Assembly: GCA_030770545.1 (NCBI GenBank)
Contig: CM061105.1
Location: 9,097,001-9,161,000, forward strand
DNA length: 64,000 nt
DNA from: Macropodus opercularis
Taxonomy: Eukaryota > Chordata > Actinopteri > Anabantiformes > Osphronemidae
Direction: 5' to 3'
Shown here one piece after another: positions 1-11,760 of this stretch (positions are counted from its first letter, which is position 1; every line of letters starts with the position of its first letter). The position numbers and the translations under genes were made by a program. Below the pieces are notes generated by a model. The model was not told the origin of the DNA. It made no database searches and saw only the letters and a list, made by a program, of their open reading frames with translations.

Positions 1-275
1 CGCAGGTGCACTTAAACTACACCCCATGTCAGTGACATTAAGGTGATTTCATGACTTGTATGAAGTGAAACTGGTTTGTTGTTAATATCATGACCCCAAC
101 TTGAATTCATGTAAGTGCTTTTGTGAACCCTAACATACAAACCCACAGCCAGACAGGCCTGATTGCAAGAGAACTACATTTCCCCTAACTCGCAGCTAAT
201 CCCAGGCAGCTTTCAGACGCTGTAAGAGCTGGGTATAACCCACGTGCAACATGGCAGCCGGGCGCCGGCTCTTAC

Positions 276-1196
276 CGATAGATGGGTATGGGAAGATAGT
301 TCTCTCCTTCGATGCGGATGTCTGGGTACCGCTGGTACAGGGCCTGCGTGTACTCCTCAAACACCCGCTTGTACCCTCAGGAAATGCTGTTTGAAAGCAG
401 ACACATGATTTAAAAAAAAAAAAAAACTAAAACACTGACTAAAGCAGTCAAAACAATTCAGTCAAACAGTACAGTCTAAGGCCAATCTGAGCCTTGAAAC
501 CTGACTTCCTACATGCTCTGCAGACCGTGTTTGTTAAGCCCCCTTTAAATCACGTGGTAAAGTTATAAGCACAATGCCCAGGCCCAATATTTAACCTGAG
601 GTTAAACGGATTACGTTGGTACTTAAGGTCATCAGTCTGACAAACCAACAGAAAACCAAGGAACAAACATCCGAGTTGGTTGCAGGCGAATATGAACACG
701 TTAGTTACCTGCATTTGCCCCATTGTGTTTCTACTACAGAGACTAATGGAGCTAATTCCGAACCACGGACACAGACCAGCCTTAAACGGATTTGAGATGA
801 CTTAACTCGCATGGTTAACAGCGGAAGCGAAGCCATGTTTTCGACGTAGTGTCGTAAATGCTAAAATCCACGACTTTCTCAAAAATCATCTCCCAGTGGT
901 TCATCTCCGTGTGACGATGACGATGAGAACAAGTCTCCTGTTCGCCGGCTTCTATCAACGAGCTGCCTACGCTGCTGGCGACCGGCGACGCTAGCTAGCT
1001 AGCTGGTTAGCGCCTTAGCCTGCCATGACTCGCCAGATTTGCGCCCGTTTACTCACCAAATCTGAAACTTGAGAAGTGGCCCCGTAGCAAACTGCATCTT
1101 CATCTTCTTCACGCCGCTGCTATCGCCGGCTGTGGCGCAGCACAGCGAGAAAAAACCCAACGCCAGGAACGAAAACCGTAGCCACTTGGTCGCCAT
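276..1196 (-). CDS. selenot: Selenoprotein T, first two coding exons (partial; gene continues past left edge)
   Basis: Selenoprotein T is a thioredoxin-like oxidoreductase of the endoplasmic reticulum. Exon 1 is 1057-1196 (ATG at 1194-1196) and exon 2 is 276-386; the intron between them has GT/AG borders, and a donor follows exon 2 at 275. Exon 1 encodes a hydrophobic signal-like N-terminus, then KMKMQFATGPLLKFQI. The join gives Cys47-Ile-Ser-Sec50-Gly-Tyr, the CxxU redox motif of the family. The Sec codon is the TGA at 377-379, which an ordinary ORF finder reads as a stop. It is followed by RVFEEY and by RYPDIRIEGENYLP, both strongly conserved in the family. The remaining exons and the SECIS element needed for Sec insertion would lie left of position 1. 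Fish carry several selenot paralogues, and I cannot tell which one this is. Identity is very sure; the exact start is fairly sure. Confidence 0.93.
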
Positions 1197-1370
1197 CTGT
1201 TCCGGGGTGTTAGCTCACTCGGTCGGAGGGAGGCAGGTTCATCTGGGCAAGCCGTTAGTGGTTGGTTCCTCATTTACTCCCTCGTCTGGGCAAAACTGGC
1301 TCCGGCATGTAGCGCCCCCTACTGCCCCGGCGGCTCACAGCCCACATCATAGCGTATTGTAGAGACCGCA
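1197..1370 (-). promoter_or_regulatory. selenot: Probable selenot promoter and 5' UTR
   Basis: This GC-rich, CpG-containing stretch lies directly upstream of the selenot start codon. No TATA box is visible, as is common for housekeeping promoters. The transcription start is not determined. Position and composition are the only evidence. Confidence 0.4.
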
Positions 1371-1977
1371 GGGCTTTAACAAATATTTTAATATATATAT
1401 ATTTTTTTACTTTAACACTTCAGAACTCTTACTAAGGATACCTGTTAAGTACATTTGACAGCTATTGAATTGATGTCCTAGTTCAATACGCAGCTAGAAT
1501 TTCTTTCCACAGTAATAAAAGTTTGTCCATATGCGATGTCTCAACTTCACCTGCATAAATCTTTCAAAACACAATCCATGTTACACAAAACCAACACTAA
1601 ATGTTCAAATACTAAAACAGAAATACACTGGACATAATTTTGACAAAAAAAACATTTGGAATATAACAGTTTGAAGCCTTCTAATGCAAGTAAACCTTTG
1701 AGATGCATATTTCGGAATATTTAACCCTCATACCGGTTAATGTTTGGAAGCCTGAATGCCAATCTTGTCTTAACTTAAATTATTTATAGACTGCTGGTTT
1801 TAGTGTATTGTGGAATACAGAGATATGGGGAACAGCCAATATGTCCTGTACTTTCCTTGGCAGCGTTAAACTTGGACCCTTGAATCTGGATCCATCTCTG
1901 GGAACAGGCCTGGTGAGACATACTGAGCAAAACGAGCCATCTTCTCAGAAGAAGAAAGAATTAGTGTTTGAATAGAT
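1371..1977. other. Short AT-rich intergenic spacer between selenot and kif2c
   Basis: About 0.6 kb separates the selenot promoter from the end of kif2c. It is AT-rich and has no coding signal on either strand. Both neighbours are transcribed leftward, so kif2c ends here shortly before selenot begins. Confidence 0.6.
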
Positions 1978-1983
1978 TTTATT
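1978..1983 (-). terminator. kif2c: Polyadenylation signal AATAAA of kif2c
   Basis: A canonical AATAAA on the minus strand lies about 80 bases beyond the kif2c stop codon, which implies a very short 3' UTR. Confidence 0.7.
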
Positions 1984-2063
1984 AACACAGTAAATACAAT
2001 CATAAAACCAAAGGCTTCAACTCTTTGACAGACAGTTGATGTGGATGTGTTTATGAACTCATC

Positions 2064-5000
2064 TCAGTGGTTGAGTCTCGCCATTCTCTCCTGATCCACA
2101 GCAGACTGCAAAGCCAGTACTGTGTCTGTGGGTGAAAGGCAAGACTGGTCAAATGCAGCCAGAAAGAAAAGCAGGAGTGTGTGTGAAATATGGTGTAAAA
2201 GACTAAATTAGATTTGCTTTATACAATTTAAGTTCATTATGTAGCTGGTATACAAACCCAGTAGCTTCCGTGAATGATCCGCCAGATCAGGAAGTCCGGT
2301 CTCGATGTTGTAGGAGGTTTCCTCCATCATCTTGACAAGTTCATTTCCCCTCTGAATAAAGGAAATAGAGGAGTGTGAGAACTGTACATTTTTAAATAGA
2401 ACTGACTTGTATATCACGAACAAGAGCAAACAAAACTTTACCCTGAGCTGTACATAAACTTTCTCCTCTAGGTCTGCCACTTGAGATATAGCATCATACA
2501 CATTAGCATCCACAACAGATTCCTACAAACACACAGGAGGAAAAAACGCTGTTAAATAAAACACACTATTAATGTTGATTTTGAACTCGTGCTGTGTTGG
2601 CCTGACCTCATCTGAGGAGCCATTTATAGGCTCCTGTGCCTTGGCTGCGCCGTTGGCTTTGGAATTACCATTCAGCTCCTTCACTCTGCAGGTGAATGGA
2701 GAACATCTCAAGCTTCATAGTGAGGCATGGTATTGCTTACAAAATAACACAAGGCCGAAAAGAAACCAAGTTGAACTTTAAAAGCTTTACCTGTCAGCAT
2801 AACGTAGTGTGTTCATTGTATATTCACATGAAGCCATTCCTGGCGACACCATCGCAATCTGCGATAACAGGTGAAGGACAATGCAGGTAAATCCAGTAGA
2901 GCCCACTCTCAGACATGTATACTCTACTGAAGTTAAGCCTAGTTTGGCGCTTCAACCTACCATACAGGTCCGGGACTTTTCTCCAATGAAAGAATCTCTA
3001 AGGACCTTGGTCAAAGTGCTCATTCTGAAAGGAATGTGATCGCTGTTTTTTCCCAGGGAACGAATACATTCCTATGAAATACAAGAGGACACGCAGTCAT
3101 GTCTGTTGTAATTTCCAACATCCTTCTTTTTTTTTGGATGAGATGAGGTGCGACAGGGAAAATCCACTGTATTCTACCTTTAGAGCCAGCAAGCTGCGGT
3201 TGATTTCTGCCGTCTCAACCAAAGTGCTGCGATCATTGCTGCTCACATCTGTGCCGCGCTCGTTGCCGGCCAAATCCACCAATGAAAATTTGCCGTGCAG
3301 GGTGCTAGCGCGGTCATTGCGCCGCAGCACAATCTGGAGGATGGCGTGGGAGCGGGAGGAGTTTGCATTTGCAGAGGTCTGACCTGATGTCCTAAAACAA
3401 CAAAAGGAGATTTTATGAGCTGCAGAACAAGACTTTTCACATGTGAATAATGAATCTTCAGTGCTTTTATTGTTTTAATTAACCATACAACCTCAGGATT
3501 CCAGTTTTAGGCTGGCATATTGAAACAGTGCTCTGTGAATATTTTATTTAGATGGAGCAATAAAACCACACACAAATACCTGCATGCACTGCCTGCCTGT
3601 ATCATCTTTATGACCTCTTCTGCTGTGGTCACATAGACCTCCTCCAGGCCCACTACCTGGACCTGCTGTCTGTCATCCTCCAGAACACGGAGCTTTGCCT
3701 TTTTGTTCAGCAGGTCATACACCTAATAATCAAAAAGCGTACTTTGCATTAGACATAACTTGAATGCGCAGATCTTCAGTTGGGTGTTTAATAAATGAGT
3801 TCGTGGAGGCAGGACAAAACGTTCTTACTTTGCCATTGTAAATCTCAAAGAAGCTGACGTACGCAGAGAGATCCAGGTTGGAGTACTTTCTGTTGCTGAG
3901 GTAAGCGAAAACATCCTGGGCTAAAATAAACAAGGTCAAGCCAAAATCAATCTTACGTTCCTGTTTATGGGGCACAAAATAGTGTAGTTTCTAACAAACA
4001 TTATAATCTAATAACTGATGATTATTTTACCCAGATAACCTAACAAAACAATAGTTTTGCACAAATCTGGATGTAAATCGTGTTTACCTGCCAAGGCATA
4101 GATCCCTTTGGCACTGTTCTGCTGCTTCCCTGTGAAATCACCGCCCATTGTCTGAACAGGTGGCGAATGAAAAAAACCAAAACAACATAAAGTGTGCATC
4201 ATGTCCTAAAAGTAATGAGTAAATCTAAAAGGACCTTTGCATAGACATTTGCTGTTTACATGTCATATGTAATGTACAGACACCTCGATCCTGCACAGCA
4301 AGCGGAGACTTACATGAGTCTTTCCACTTCCCGTCTGGCCGTAGGCAAAACATGTCGCCATGCAACCATCAAAGATGGACTGCACCAAAGGTTTGGCTGT
4401 GAACCTGAAGCAAAGGAGCTGGTCAATCAACAATTTTGCTCATTAAAAAAAAAAAAACAGACACAAGAAACCTCCTTTTTGTAAATTGTACAAATGAGTC
4501 ATTACTTGTAGACGAGGTCATTCGTGGCAGCCTCATCAAAGGAGTAGTCAAAATGGAAGACTTGATTGTCCAGGTACTTGGTGAGGTCCACTTTGTGCTT
4601 TGGCTCGTGAACCAACAGTGTACCATTTCCAGGTATAGACACAACATCTATCTCCTTCTTGTTAATCTCTGGAATACACAAGCATGACACAGTCAGCATC
4701 CAAAAAAACAACAACACAGTTTGACATTATGTAGTCCCTTATGTTCAGATTGCGATGAGGGACATTAGACGTCATTTACACCATACCTTGTTTGTTAAGG
4801 GGTCGCTTGCGAACACACACACAAATCCTGTACGGTTCAACCTGTACAAATCCAAGAGGTCCAAATAAAGTGTGGGCTACAATGTGTGGTACATCTGCGT
4901 ACAGCGTCATTTACTGTATGCATGTCAAGTCCAAACTTACCAGGTCAGTAGATGATATAGGGGTGTATTCTAGGGTCTCTCTGAAGACCTGGATCATTTC

Positions 5001-7524
5001 AAAGAACTTTTGGTTTGGCCGAGTCTCTCCAAACTACAAGGAAAAGGAAATAAAATGTGGGCATAGTTATCATTTCTAAGTTTGACAAAAAAGGGTTTCT
5101 AATATAAAAACTAATTTATAGGGTGTAGAATAGAACAAAAAGCTCACCTTTCCCCGCTTAGTCTGCATTTCTGGGGGCTTTATAACGCAGGAGATTCTTT
5201 TGTTGCCTTTGTTTATCTCTTGAGGAGCCACAGATTTTCTTGTGCCTGAAGCGCATAAAAATAACCATTTTCCGCTTATAAGACAAAAAAAATCTAATTA
5301 AAAACAATTATCACATAAGCTCTTGTTTGATTAGATCCGAGTACACCAGTGGGTCAACTCATAACCTTTGCTACTGACCTCTGACAGCAGGTGGAGGCAG
5401 CATTCTCTGTGGTTCTTCAGTTTCCTTTACTGCCTCTTGAACAAACGGCAGTGACTGCGCAGTTTTGTGTTCATTCTTTCTACGCTGCTGATTGAGACTC
5501 GCTAAGAGACAGGAGAACACACTCGAGAGTGAGTAAAACTTCATAATGTGCTCAACTCAAACATCAAGTTGCACATGGAAAATGGCTGAAAGCACATTAA
5601 CTAGCAAATGTTAGTCAGCAAGATAAACAAAACAAAATACATTTGTACTAACCTGAGTTAGTGGGAACTGATGATGGGTGAAGTTCAGGGTGGATTGTCT
5701 CTGGGTTTGCCCGGGAAGACTCTGAGGTTGAGGCTGGTGATGACGAAACCGGGGCCGGGGGCTGGAACAGACAGGTCTGCCTCACCTGAGACCGAGTGGC
5801 AACTATCAAAAACAGAAAATTTGTGTGAGTGACGAACTGGTGAATGAAAGGTTATGGTCAGTTGTATGAAAATAAAAGCAGCATATTATTTAATCACACA
5901 AACATGCCACTACAAATCTGGTACTTATATTGTAGTATGAAGATACTCCAAGCCAACTTTCCTCCTGTGATTTTCCCATGAAAGTTTAAAAATGAAAGGC
6001 AAAAAGATGGTGCGGTGCCACCATGCTACCAATCAAAACTAAATCCAATTAATGTTAACTAATTAACCAGGTCTGAGCAGAGTCCATCCCTCTGACAGTT
6101 GTGAAATTTGTGCGCATGCACCCTAAACCCATTACCAAAGGCATGATTAGAAATGATGACTTATGCTTTACAGAGAGGAGCATGCGTTCCTTGCCGACCT
6201 GACTCTTCAGTCTCAGCGACAGCTGGAACGGAGGCTTTAGGGAGGAAATAAGCGGTTAAGTGAGTAGTGAACATAGTGTAACAGATTGACAAACTGTCCA
6301 GTTTATTTACATACAGGAGGAAAGCGCAGGAATCCTGGATGAACGAAGTCGACCTTCATACTTCTGTGACTGACAAAAGAAGAGACAATGCAGAGTGCAT
6401 CTTGTTATTACAGAAATCACTGCTGGAACATTCATGTACTGATAATATTAAGCTAATTTTCTAACATTTCTGAATTGATGGTAGGTGGTTGATGGCAGGA
6501 ATGTATTACCCGTAAAACTCCAATTAAATGTAAAGGTGCATCGCAATAAATCACCAGAAACTTTATTTCTGTAACTCAAATCATTAAATTGAAACTCATA
6601 TTGGATAGAGACGCACAGTGATATATTTCAGCCATTTATTTGTTTTTAATTCTGATGATTATGGTTTACAGCGAATGAAAGCTGACAGCTCATCTTCATT
6701 CTTGGGTCGACAGTTGTAGAGCATCTCATGAAAACGTCTGTGTGTGGTGGCCCTCGAAGCACTGACTCCAGCTCTAGATCTCCCCAAATGATTCTCGGTT
6801 CACTCAAGACTCCGGTCAGCCTCGTTTCTTGTGGACCTTTTTTCTGCCACACTTCTTTCTTTCTACTCAACTTTCCATTCATATCCATGGATACAGCACA
6901 GTGTGGCAGAGAATGTTTGGTTTATTAGCTGTAAGCCATAATAAAATTTGATCATTTGTTTTAATGTGTCACTGTGTGTAATTAATTTGTCTCTGAGTTC
7001 CACTTTTGGAATTGAATTACAGATATAATTTAGGTTTCTGATATATTCTCATTCATTGAGACGCCCCTATAGACAGTTGCCACTTAGGACTACGGATCAC
7101 ATGATATAAGGTGCACTACCTTGTCTGGAGCAGGAGGTGGTGCATCAGCAGCGTTTATATGATCCAGAAGATCTGGATTGAGTTTGCATAATTCGTTCAC
7201 GTCCACCTAAAGCAGCAGCCAGTCAACAATGCAGTAAATCAGACTGGGTCAAGATGCAGATTCAAGTCTTGGTGTTCAGGATCTTACTGACCTCTTTCCC
7301 TCGGCAGATCTTCCTCTCATACCACTCTACCATAACCGTGGATTTGACGCTGTCAACAGACTTCACCTTCGCCTGGTGCACTCGTCCTAGTGCACACACG
7401 CAAACATTCAGTCACACTTCTTTACTTCATGTAACATTGAGTTTTCAAATCCACTTCTCTTACCATCACTGCGACTGATCTGTACAGAAAGTCCAACAAG
7501 CAGCCGGGACAGGTTGGACTCCAT
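2064..7524 (-). CDS. kif2c: Kinesin-13 Kif2c / MCAK, microtubule depolymerase (complete)
   Basis: Kif2c uses ATP to take apart microtubule ends at kinetochores and spindle poles, correcting wrong chromosome attachments. The 22 coding exons join in frame to 702 codons; the human protein is about 725. Visible landmarks: N-terminal targeting domain; SRIP at 90-93, an SxIP motif that binds EB proteins at microtubule plus ends; internal motor core from about 268; class-specific KVD finger at 308-310; P-loop GQTGSGKT at 359-366; switch I NSSRSH at 477-482; switch II DLAGNE at 506-511; KEC of helix 4 at 538-540; RVKEL at the end of the motor; then a coiled C-terminal tail. The start (7522-7524) has A at -3 and G at +4, a strong Kozak context, and its N-terminus resembles human KIF2C. 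One oddity is that the kinesin motif FRESKLT reads FRMSTLT (553-559). The neighbouring ptch2 and eif2b3 support kif2c over kif2a. Confidence 0.95.
2064..7524 (-). other. kif2c: Exon map of kif2c coding sequence
   Basis: Coding exons in transcript order: 7464-7524, 7292-7386, 7120-7206, 6315-6363, 6199-6234, 5653-5802, 5379-5501, 5148-5245, 4941-5033, 4787-4841, 4506-4668, 4314-4404, 4088-4151, 3829-3920, 3580-3722, 3178-3391, 2961-3071, 2791-2858, 2607-2685, 2442-2522, 2258-2351, 2064-2125 (stop TGA 2064-2066). Every intron has GT/AG borders and the phases agree, for a total of 2109 bases. The exons coding for residues 98-233 (5148-6234) are poorly conserved and were placed by phase and splice signals, so they are less certain than the motor exons. 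The introns are mostly under 200 bases; the largest, 6364-7119, holds a transposon. Confidence 0.88.
6534..7068 (-). mobile_element. Non-autonomous Tc1/mariner-type element in kif2c intron 3
   Basis: Two arms of about 140 bases, 6534-6672 and 6928-7068, are imperfect inverted copies of each other. For example, ATGGTTTACAGC at the inner end of the left arm faces GCTGTAAGCCAT in the right arm, and CAGTG followed by an AT-rich run recurs in both. Between them, the minus strand (about 6680-6890) holds decayed transposase N-terminal coding: NGKLS, then in another frame SASRATTHRR followed by a short piece that resembles a region much nearer the C-terminus. This indicates an internal deletion. Frameshifts and the lack of any catalytic domain make it inactive. 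The family is recognised from memory of widespread vertebrate Tc1 copies; the outer ends and target duplication were not fixed. Confidence 0.75.
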
Positions 7525-7800
7525 GTTAGCTCCTTTCTGTAACGAAATCATAGACCAGGTTACATTAGCTGATTCGCTTCAGAGCCGTATTAGTTTACTG
7601 TAGTGGCCATATAACTACACGCTCTCCTGCTCGGTAATAATACTAAGTAACATTAATCACCATATTCTTTTTATTTTGTTTATGTAGCTCAAACTAACTA
7701 ACGACACATTCTCTCTTACCTCATCCAACACCAGGCGCCCAAGAAATTTTAAATTTACATTTCATGCGAGTGTTCGACGATCTGATTGGCTGTTATCGCG
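7525..7800 (-). promoter_or_regulatory. kif2c: kif2c 5' UTR, leader intron and promoter
   Basis: The start-codon exon begins at 7536, after an AG acceptor. A noncoding first exon ends at 7720 with a GTAAGA donor, giving a leader intron of about 180 bases (7537-7719). Just upstream lie TTTAAA at 7748-7753, resembling a cell-cycle homology region (CHR), and an inverted CCAAT box (ATTGG on the plus strand) at 7785-7789. A CCAAT box plus CHR is typical of genes expressed in G2/M, which fits Kif2c. The motifs are seen; the function is inferred. Confidence 0.55.
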
Positions 7801-10800
7801 GATGTCTTCTTCTTCTATGGTTTTCGTTTGGGAAAACTCCAAACAGATGTTACATCGCCATCACCTGGACAAAGTAGGAATTTCCACGTCAATGAAATTC
7901 AGTTGTGGCCTTAAAAAAAAAAACGCCTCAAGAGCGAAATAAACAGAAAACAGACAAGACACACAAATGACCAAAACAAAAGAGATGGTTCATTGAAAAT
8001 AATCAGGGGCTCTCTGAAATTAAAATATTCTTATTAATTGATTATTAATGTGAGCAAATCTAAATGTATATGGAACATTCCGTGTCTGAACTGATTGATT
8101 GTTTTGTCTGGATCTCTTTAAGGTGCACCTCAGTCTTTATTGGTAATCGTATGCATATGTCTGGGGTAGGGGTCAGAGGTCAAATTAGCAAAGAACATAT
8201 AAAATTGTCATTTAATCGTCTGTTAAGTTCATGTTTTGTTTTTCTCATTAATGAATTGTTTTATATGTTCTGTTAATCGTTTTTTGGAGAAATGTTGTTA
8301 TAACGCTTTATATGAAGGTAAATCAATATTATGGATACATGAATGTGTGTATGATGATGATGATCTAAGTGTATGATAAGAGAGAGAGAGAGAGTAGTGG
8401 GTCCTCCAGGTGAACACAGCAGAACTAGAGGAAACGTGAGGAGTGTTTAGACCAGAGGAGTCAGTAGTCAGTAGGAACGTGAGAGCAGAACAGGTGGTCA
8501 GAGGTCCCTGTTACGATCAGATGCTGGAGCTGCCCCTGACATGGGTCTGTAGTATGGGCTGCAAATCATGACGTGGAGTCATTTACTCACCGCATTATTA
8601 TACCAGCCTGTACAGCTGCCGTCTTTGACCAGCTGTGATGGCTGTATTCACGCGTGTGACCACAGCGTTAGTCTGCGTCCCCACTGCAAATCAGGCTAAG
8701 TTCAGTCCTCCCTGACACCAACAATCAGGGGCAGCTGGAGAATGACCCTTGATGCCGTTCAGCCTTGACTTCAGCGTGGGAGGCTTCCCATTTTTTCCTC
8801 CTTTCTTTTAGTTTCACACCCCCAGTCTCCCCAAACCTTCTCAGCCCCCAAACCTACTCACTACACACAAGCTGGACTTATGTATACACATTCCCCACAA
8901 GCGAACGCTGACACATGACAAATCAAAGGTCTGATAAACAGCTTGTCCTGAACAATTTCCCATCACCACCAAAGGATGAAAAATAAACAGATCCTTGTTG
9001 GTTGGGCCAACCAGACCATTTGGTAGGTCTGTCTGTCGATGACTGGGTGGCCCAGGGCTGCTTGGTGTGAGGCCTGGGATGGAGCCACAACTGTTTCCTG
9101 TGAGCAGCCCAACCCCCAGAGCCTCACCACGACTGGCTTGGTGGGTGGTATTCCCCTCCTTTTGCTCTCATCCCCAAACTCCTACACTCTCTCTCTCTCT
9201 CCCCCACCCTTGCTCACCGTCAAAGCAGTGCTCCCTTCTTTCTCTGCTCTCCAGTCAGCCAGCCCTTCTATTCTCACACTTTAAGCTTTTCCCCACTGGA
9301 TGAATTTTGCCAAACAATTTTTGTCTGCTGTATTTCAGAAAAGCTATTGTTTTCCAATTGACTTTCCATAAAAATTGGTGCTTTTTTTTTTTAAATATGT
9401 GAGTCTCTTTAATGACAGTTCTATCATTACATTGTTCAAAATAATGAAGTGGAGGAGATCAGTTATCCAGTTTAATAAAACTCTATAGACTGGTCCATTC
9501 TGATCTGTGCTTGTTGACCCTGTGTGATTTGTATCATTTATCCTCATACAAACTGAACATGCAATCCTACATAGTCCCTGCACTTGCGCTGGTGGTGGGT
9601 GATCTGAGGAAGAAAAAAGTGTGTATTTGTTGGCCCTGAGTCTGTTGAACCTTTTTTCCAACTGTCCAAACACACTTTCTTAGTGTAAAGAAAATTGGCA
9701 GAGGCCATGGCTTTGTTCCCCTGTACAGAGTAACTAAGCACACATGGATACAGCAGGTGAGCTGAGGACGCAGGTTCAGAGAAGAGCTGAGAGAGGAACG
9801 AAGAAGAAAACTGGAATTAAAAAACATTATTGTCTACATTCCTAATACACTACCGACTGACTGTGATGCTGGACTACAGACTCAGGATAGTAATACTACA
9901 ACATTTTCCTAACCCAGTGCTGTTGCATTCTGCAACACGGTCAGCAGGGAGCAGTGTAGGTACAACCAGAAGGCCCAGCACAGCTGACAAACCGTGGCCC
10001 TGTAAATCAGAGCACCGTAGGACCCATGACATGGGAGTCAGGGAAAAAACACGCATTTCCTTTTCGCTCGTTTCTTTAGTGTCAATCAGGTTTGATTTAT
10101 TGTTTCATTACTAAACTTTAATGAGCACACAGTGTAGCTGCAGCAGCAATTTAAACCTTCTCCAGCCAAGGAGCCAAACTGAGCAACTACTCAGTGAGCC
10201 TGGAACATTTACTCATTTAAGCATATTAGTATTTTTGGCATGTAACATGCCAGTGACCCATTTTGGTCCACGGCCCATCATTTAAAAATCTGCCACAGAC
10301 TAAGCGCACTCTTCAAACATCAATCATTTCAAGCCGTGAAAAAGCCCAGTGAGGAGTTCATTCACCTTTGAGCTCTGCCACTCTCACGCAGCCCTGTGCC
10401 AACTGCCAGCTAAGTTTTTCCAGCTGGCAAATTTTATTTGTTGCTTCAGCTATAATTTTGTTTATTTATTTGGCCTCTGCAGTAATGAGTGATCAGAGTG
10501 ATACACACAGCTGCAGTTACACTACGCAAATGGCTCGTCTGGCCGAAACACCGCAACGTTGTTTCACACATAGTGATGACTTAAAATGCTTCACACCAAC
10601 AGACTGATTTAAATAAAAAAACACCAGGCTAATATAAGTGTGTCCATCTCATAGTGGAGAAAAGTCTCACTAATGAATCTCACCTTTATGTTATGAGCTA
10701 ATTAATCTTTCAGTCGCCTTTATTTTTTTAAATTTATCAAACGTATGTCTTCCACCTCACCTTGTCACCACAAACAAGGAACAAGAACTTTTACAACCAA

Positions 10801-11720
10801 TTAAAAAGTAGCACAGTGTGATGTGTGTGGTAATTGACTGGACACGTGGGACGCTTTTAGGGCTCTTTTATTACATATTGGGGGATAAAGATCTTGGCGG
10901 CTACAGTGTTAGAATGTCAATAGTGTTGTTCCTTCACACCCACAGCTTCACACTCACCGGCTTTTGGTTTCTCAGTTTCCCCGTTTGGTCAGTAACTGGT
11001 CCACAAGGCCACCCTGTCATGTCCCCATTGATCTTTGCCAGCAAGGGTCAAATAGAAGATTACGCAGCTTAAAGCATCGTCTACATGTTTCTGCTGGAAA
11101 TTCAGCGACAGAAAAAAAAAAAGCATCTGAAGCAAAGTTTAAGCCACGACTATGAAATCAGCCCATAAATTCTATTTTCGTATTCAATCAGTTTCTTTAC
11201 ACAAACCGTAAAGATTGAGATACAGCAGGCCTGCGTTCGAGCTCTTTAAGGGAACACCAGTCAAAACCACAAGCCATGAATAGACCAGAACGGTGTTAGT
11301 GTACGTTTGAAATTAATCCCTAAAAGCCACCAGTGTTTCTGTTTTTCCTTATACGTGACTCACCAAAGTCATACGTTTGCTCGTATAAAGCAGGATACTG
11401 CATGTGGACTCAAATGATTGTGACAACTTGATTTATGCTCGATACTGTTGACCAACTGGTCAATATGTGAGTAAGTTGTAGGATCTGACTGGGAAAACTA
11501 GTTTAACTCTTCCTGCACTCGACTGCAGTGTTACTTTTATTGTGAGCGTGTTAATGTCATTGTTTGCCTTTTCCATTACTTAAACAATGAATTGGCAGAG
11601 CCTGAAACAAACGATATTGAAAAACCCTGCTCAGGCATGGTGTCAATTAAGCTCAAGCCCTGGTTCGCCTAATTCGCTGTAGAGTACGGTTCTGGCTCGG
11701 CCTTATAGCTCCCCAGCCTG

Positions 11721-11760
11721 CCTCCTCCTACTCCTCCTCCTCCTCCTCCTCCTCTCCTCT
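11721..11760. repeat. TCC trinucleotide microsatellite
   Basis: Nearly uninterrupted run of CCT/TCC units, a polypyrimidine tract of about 40 bases. Confidence 0.9.

Noticed and set aside
1..275. Search for further selenot exons and a SECIS element at the left edge
   Set aside because: No coding match or SECIS-like core was recognised after the exon 2 donor; it appears to be intron.
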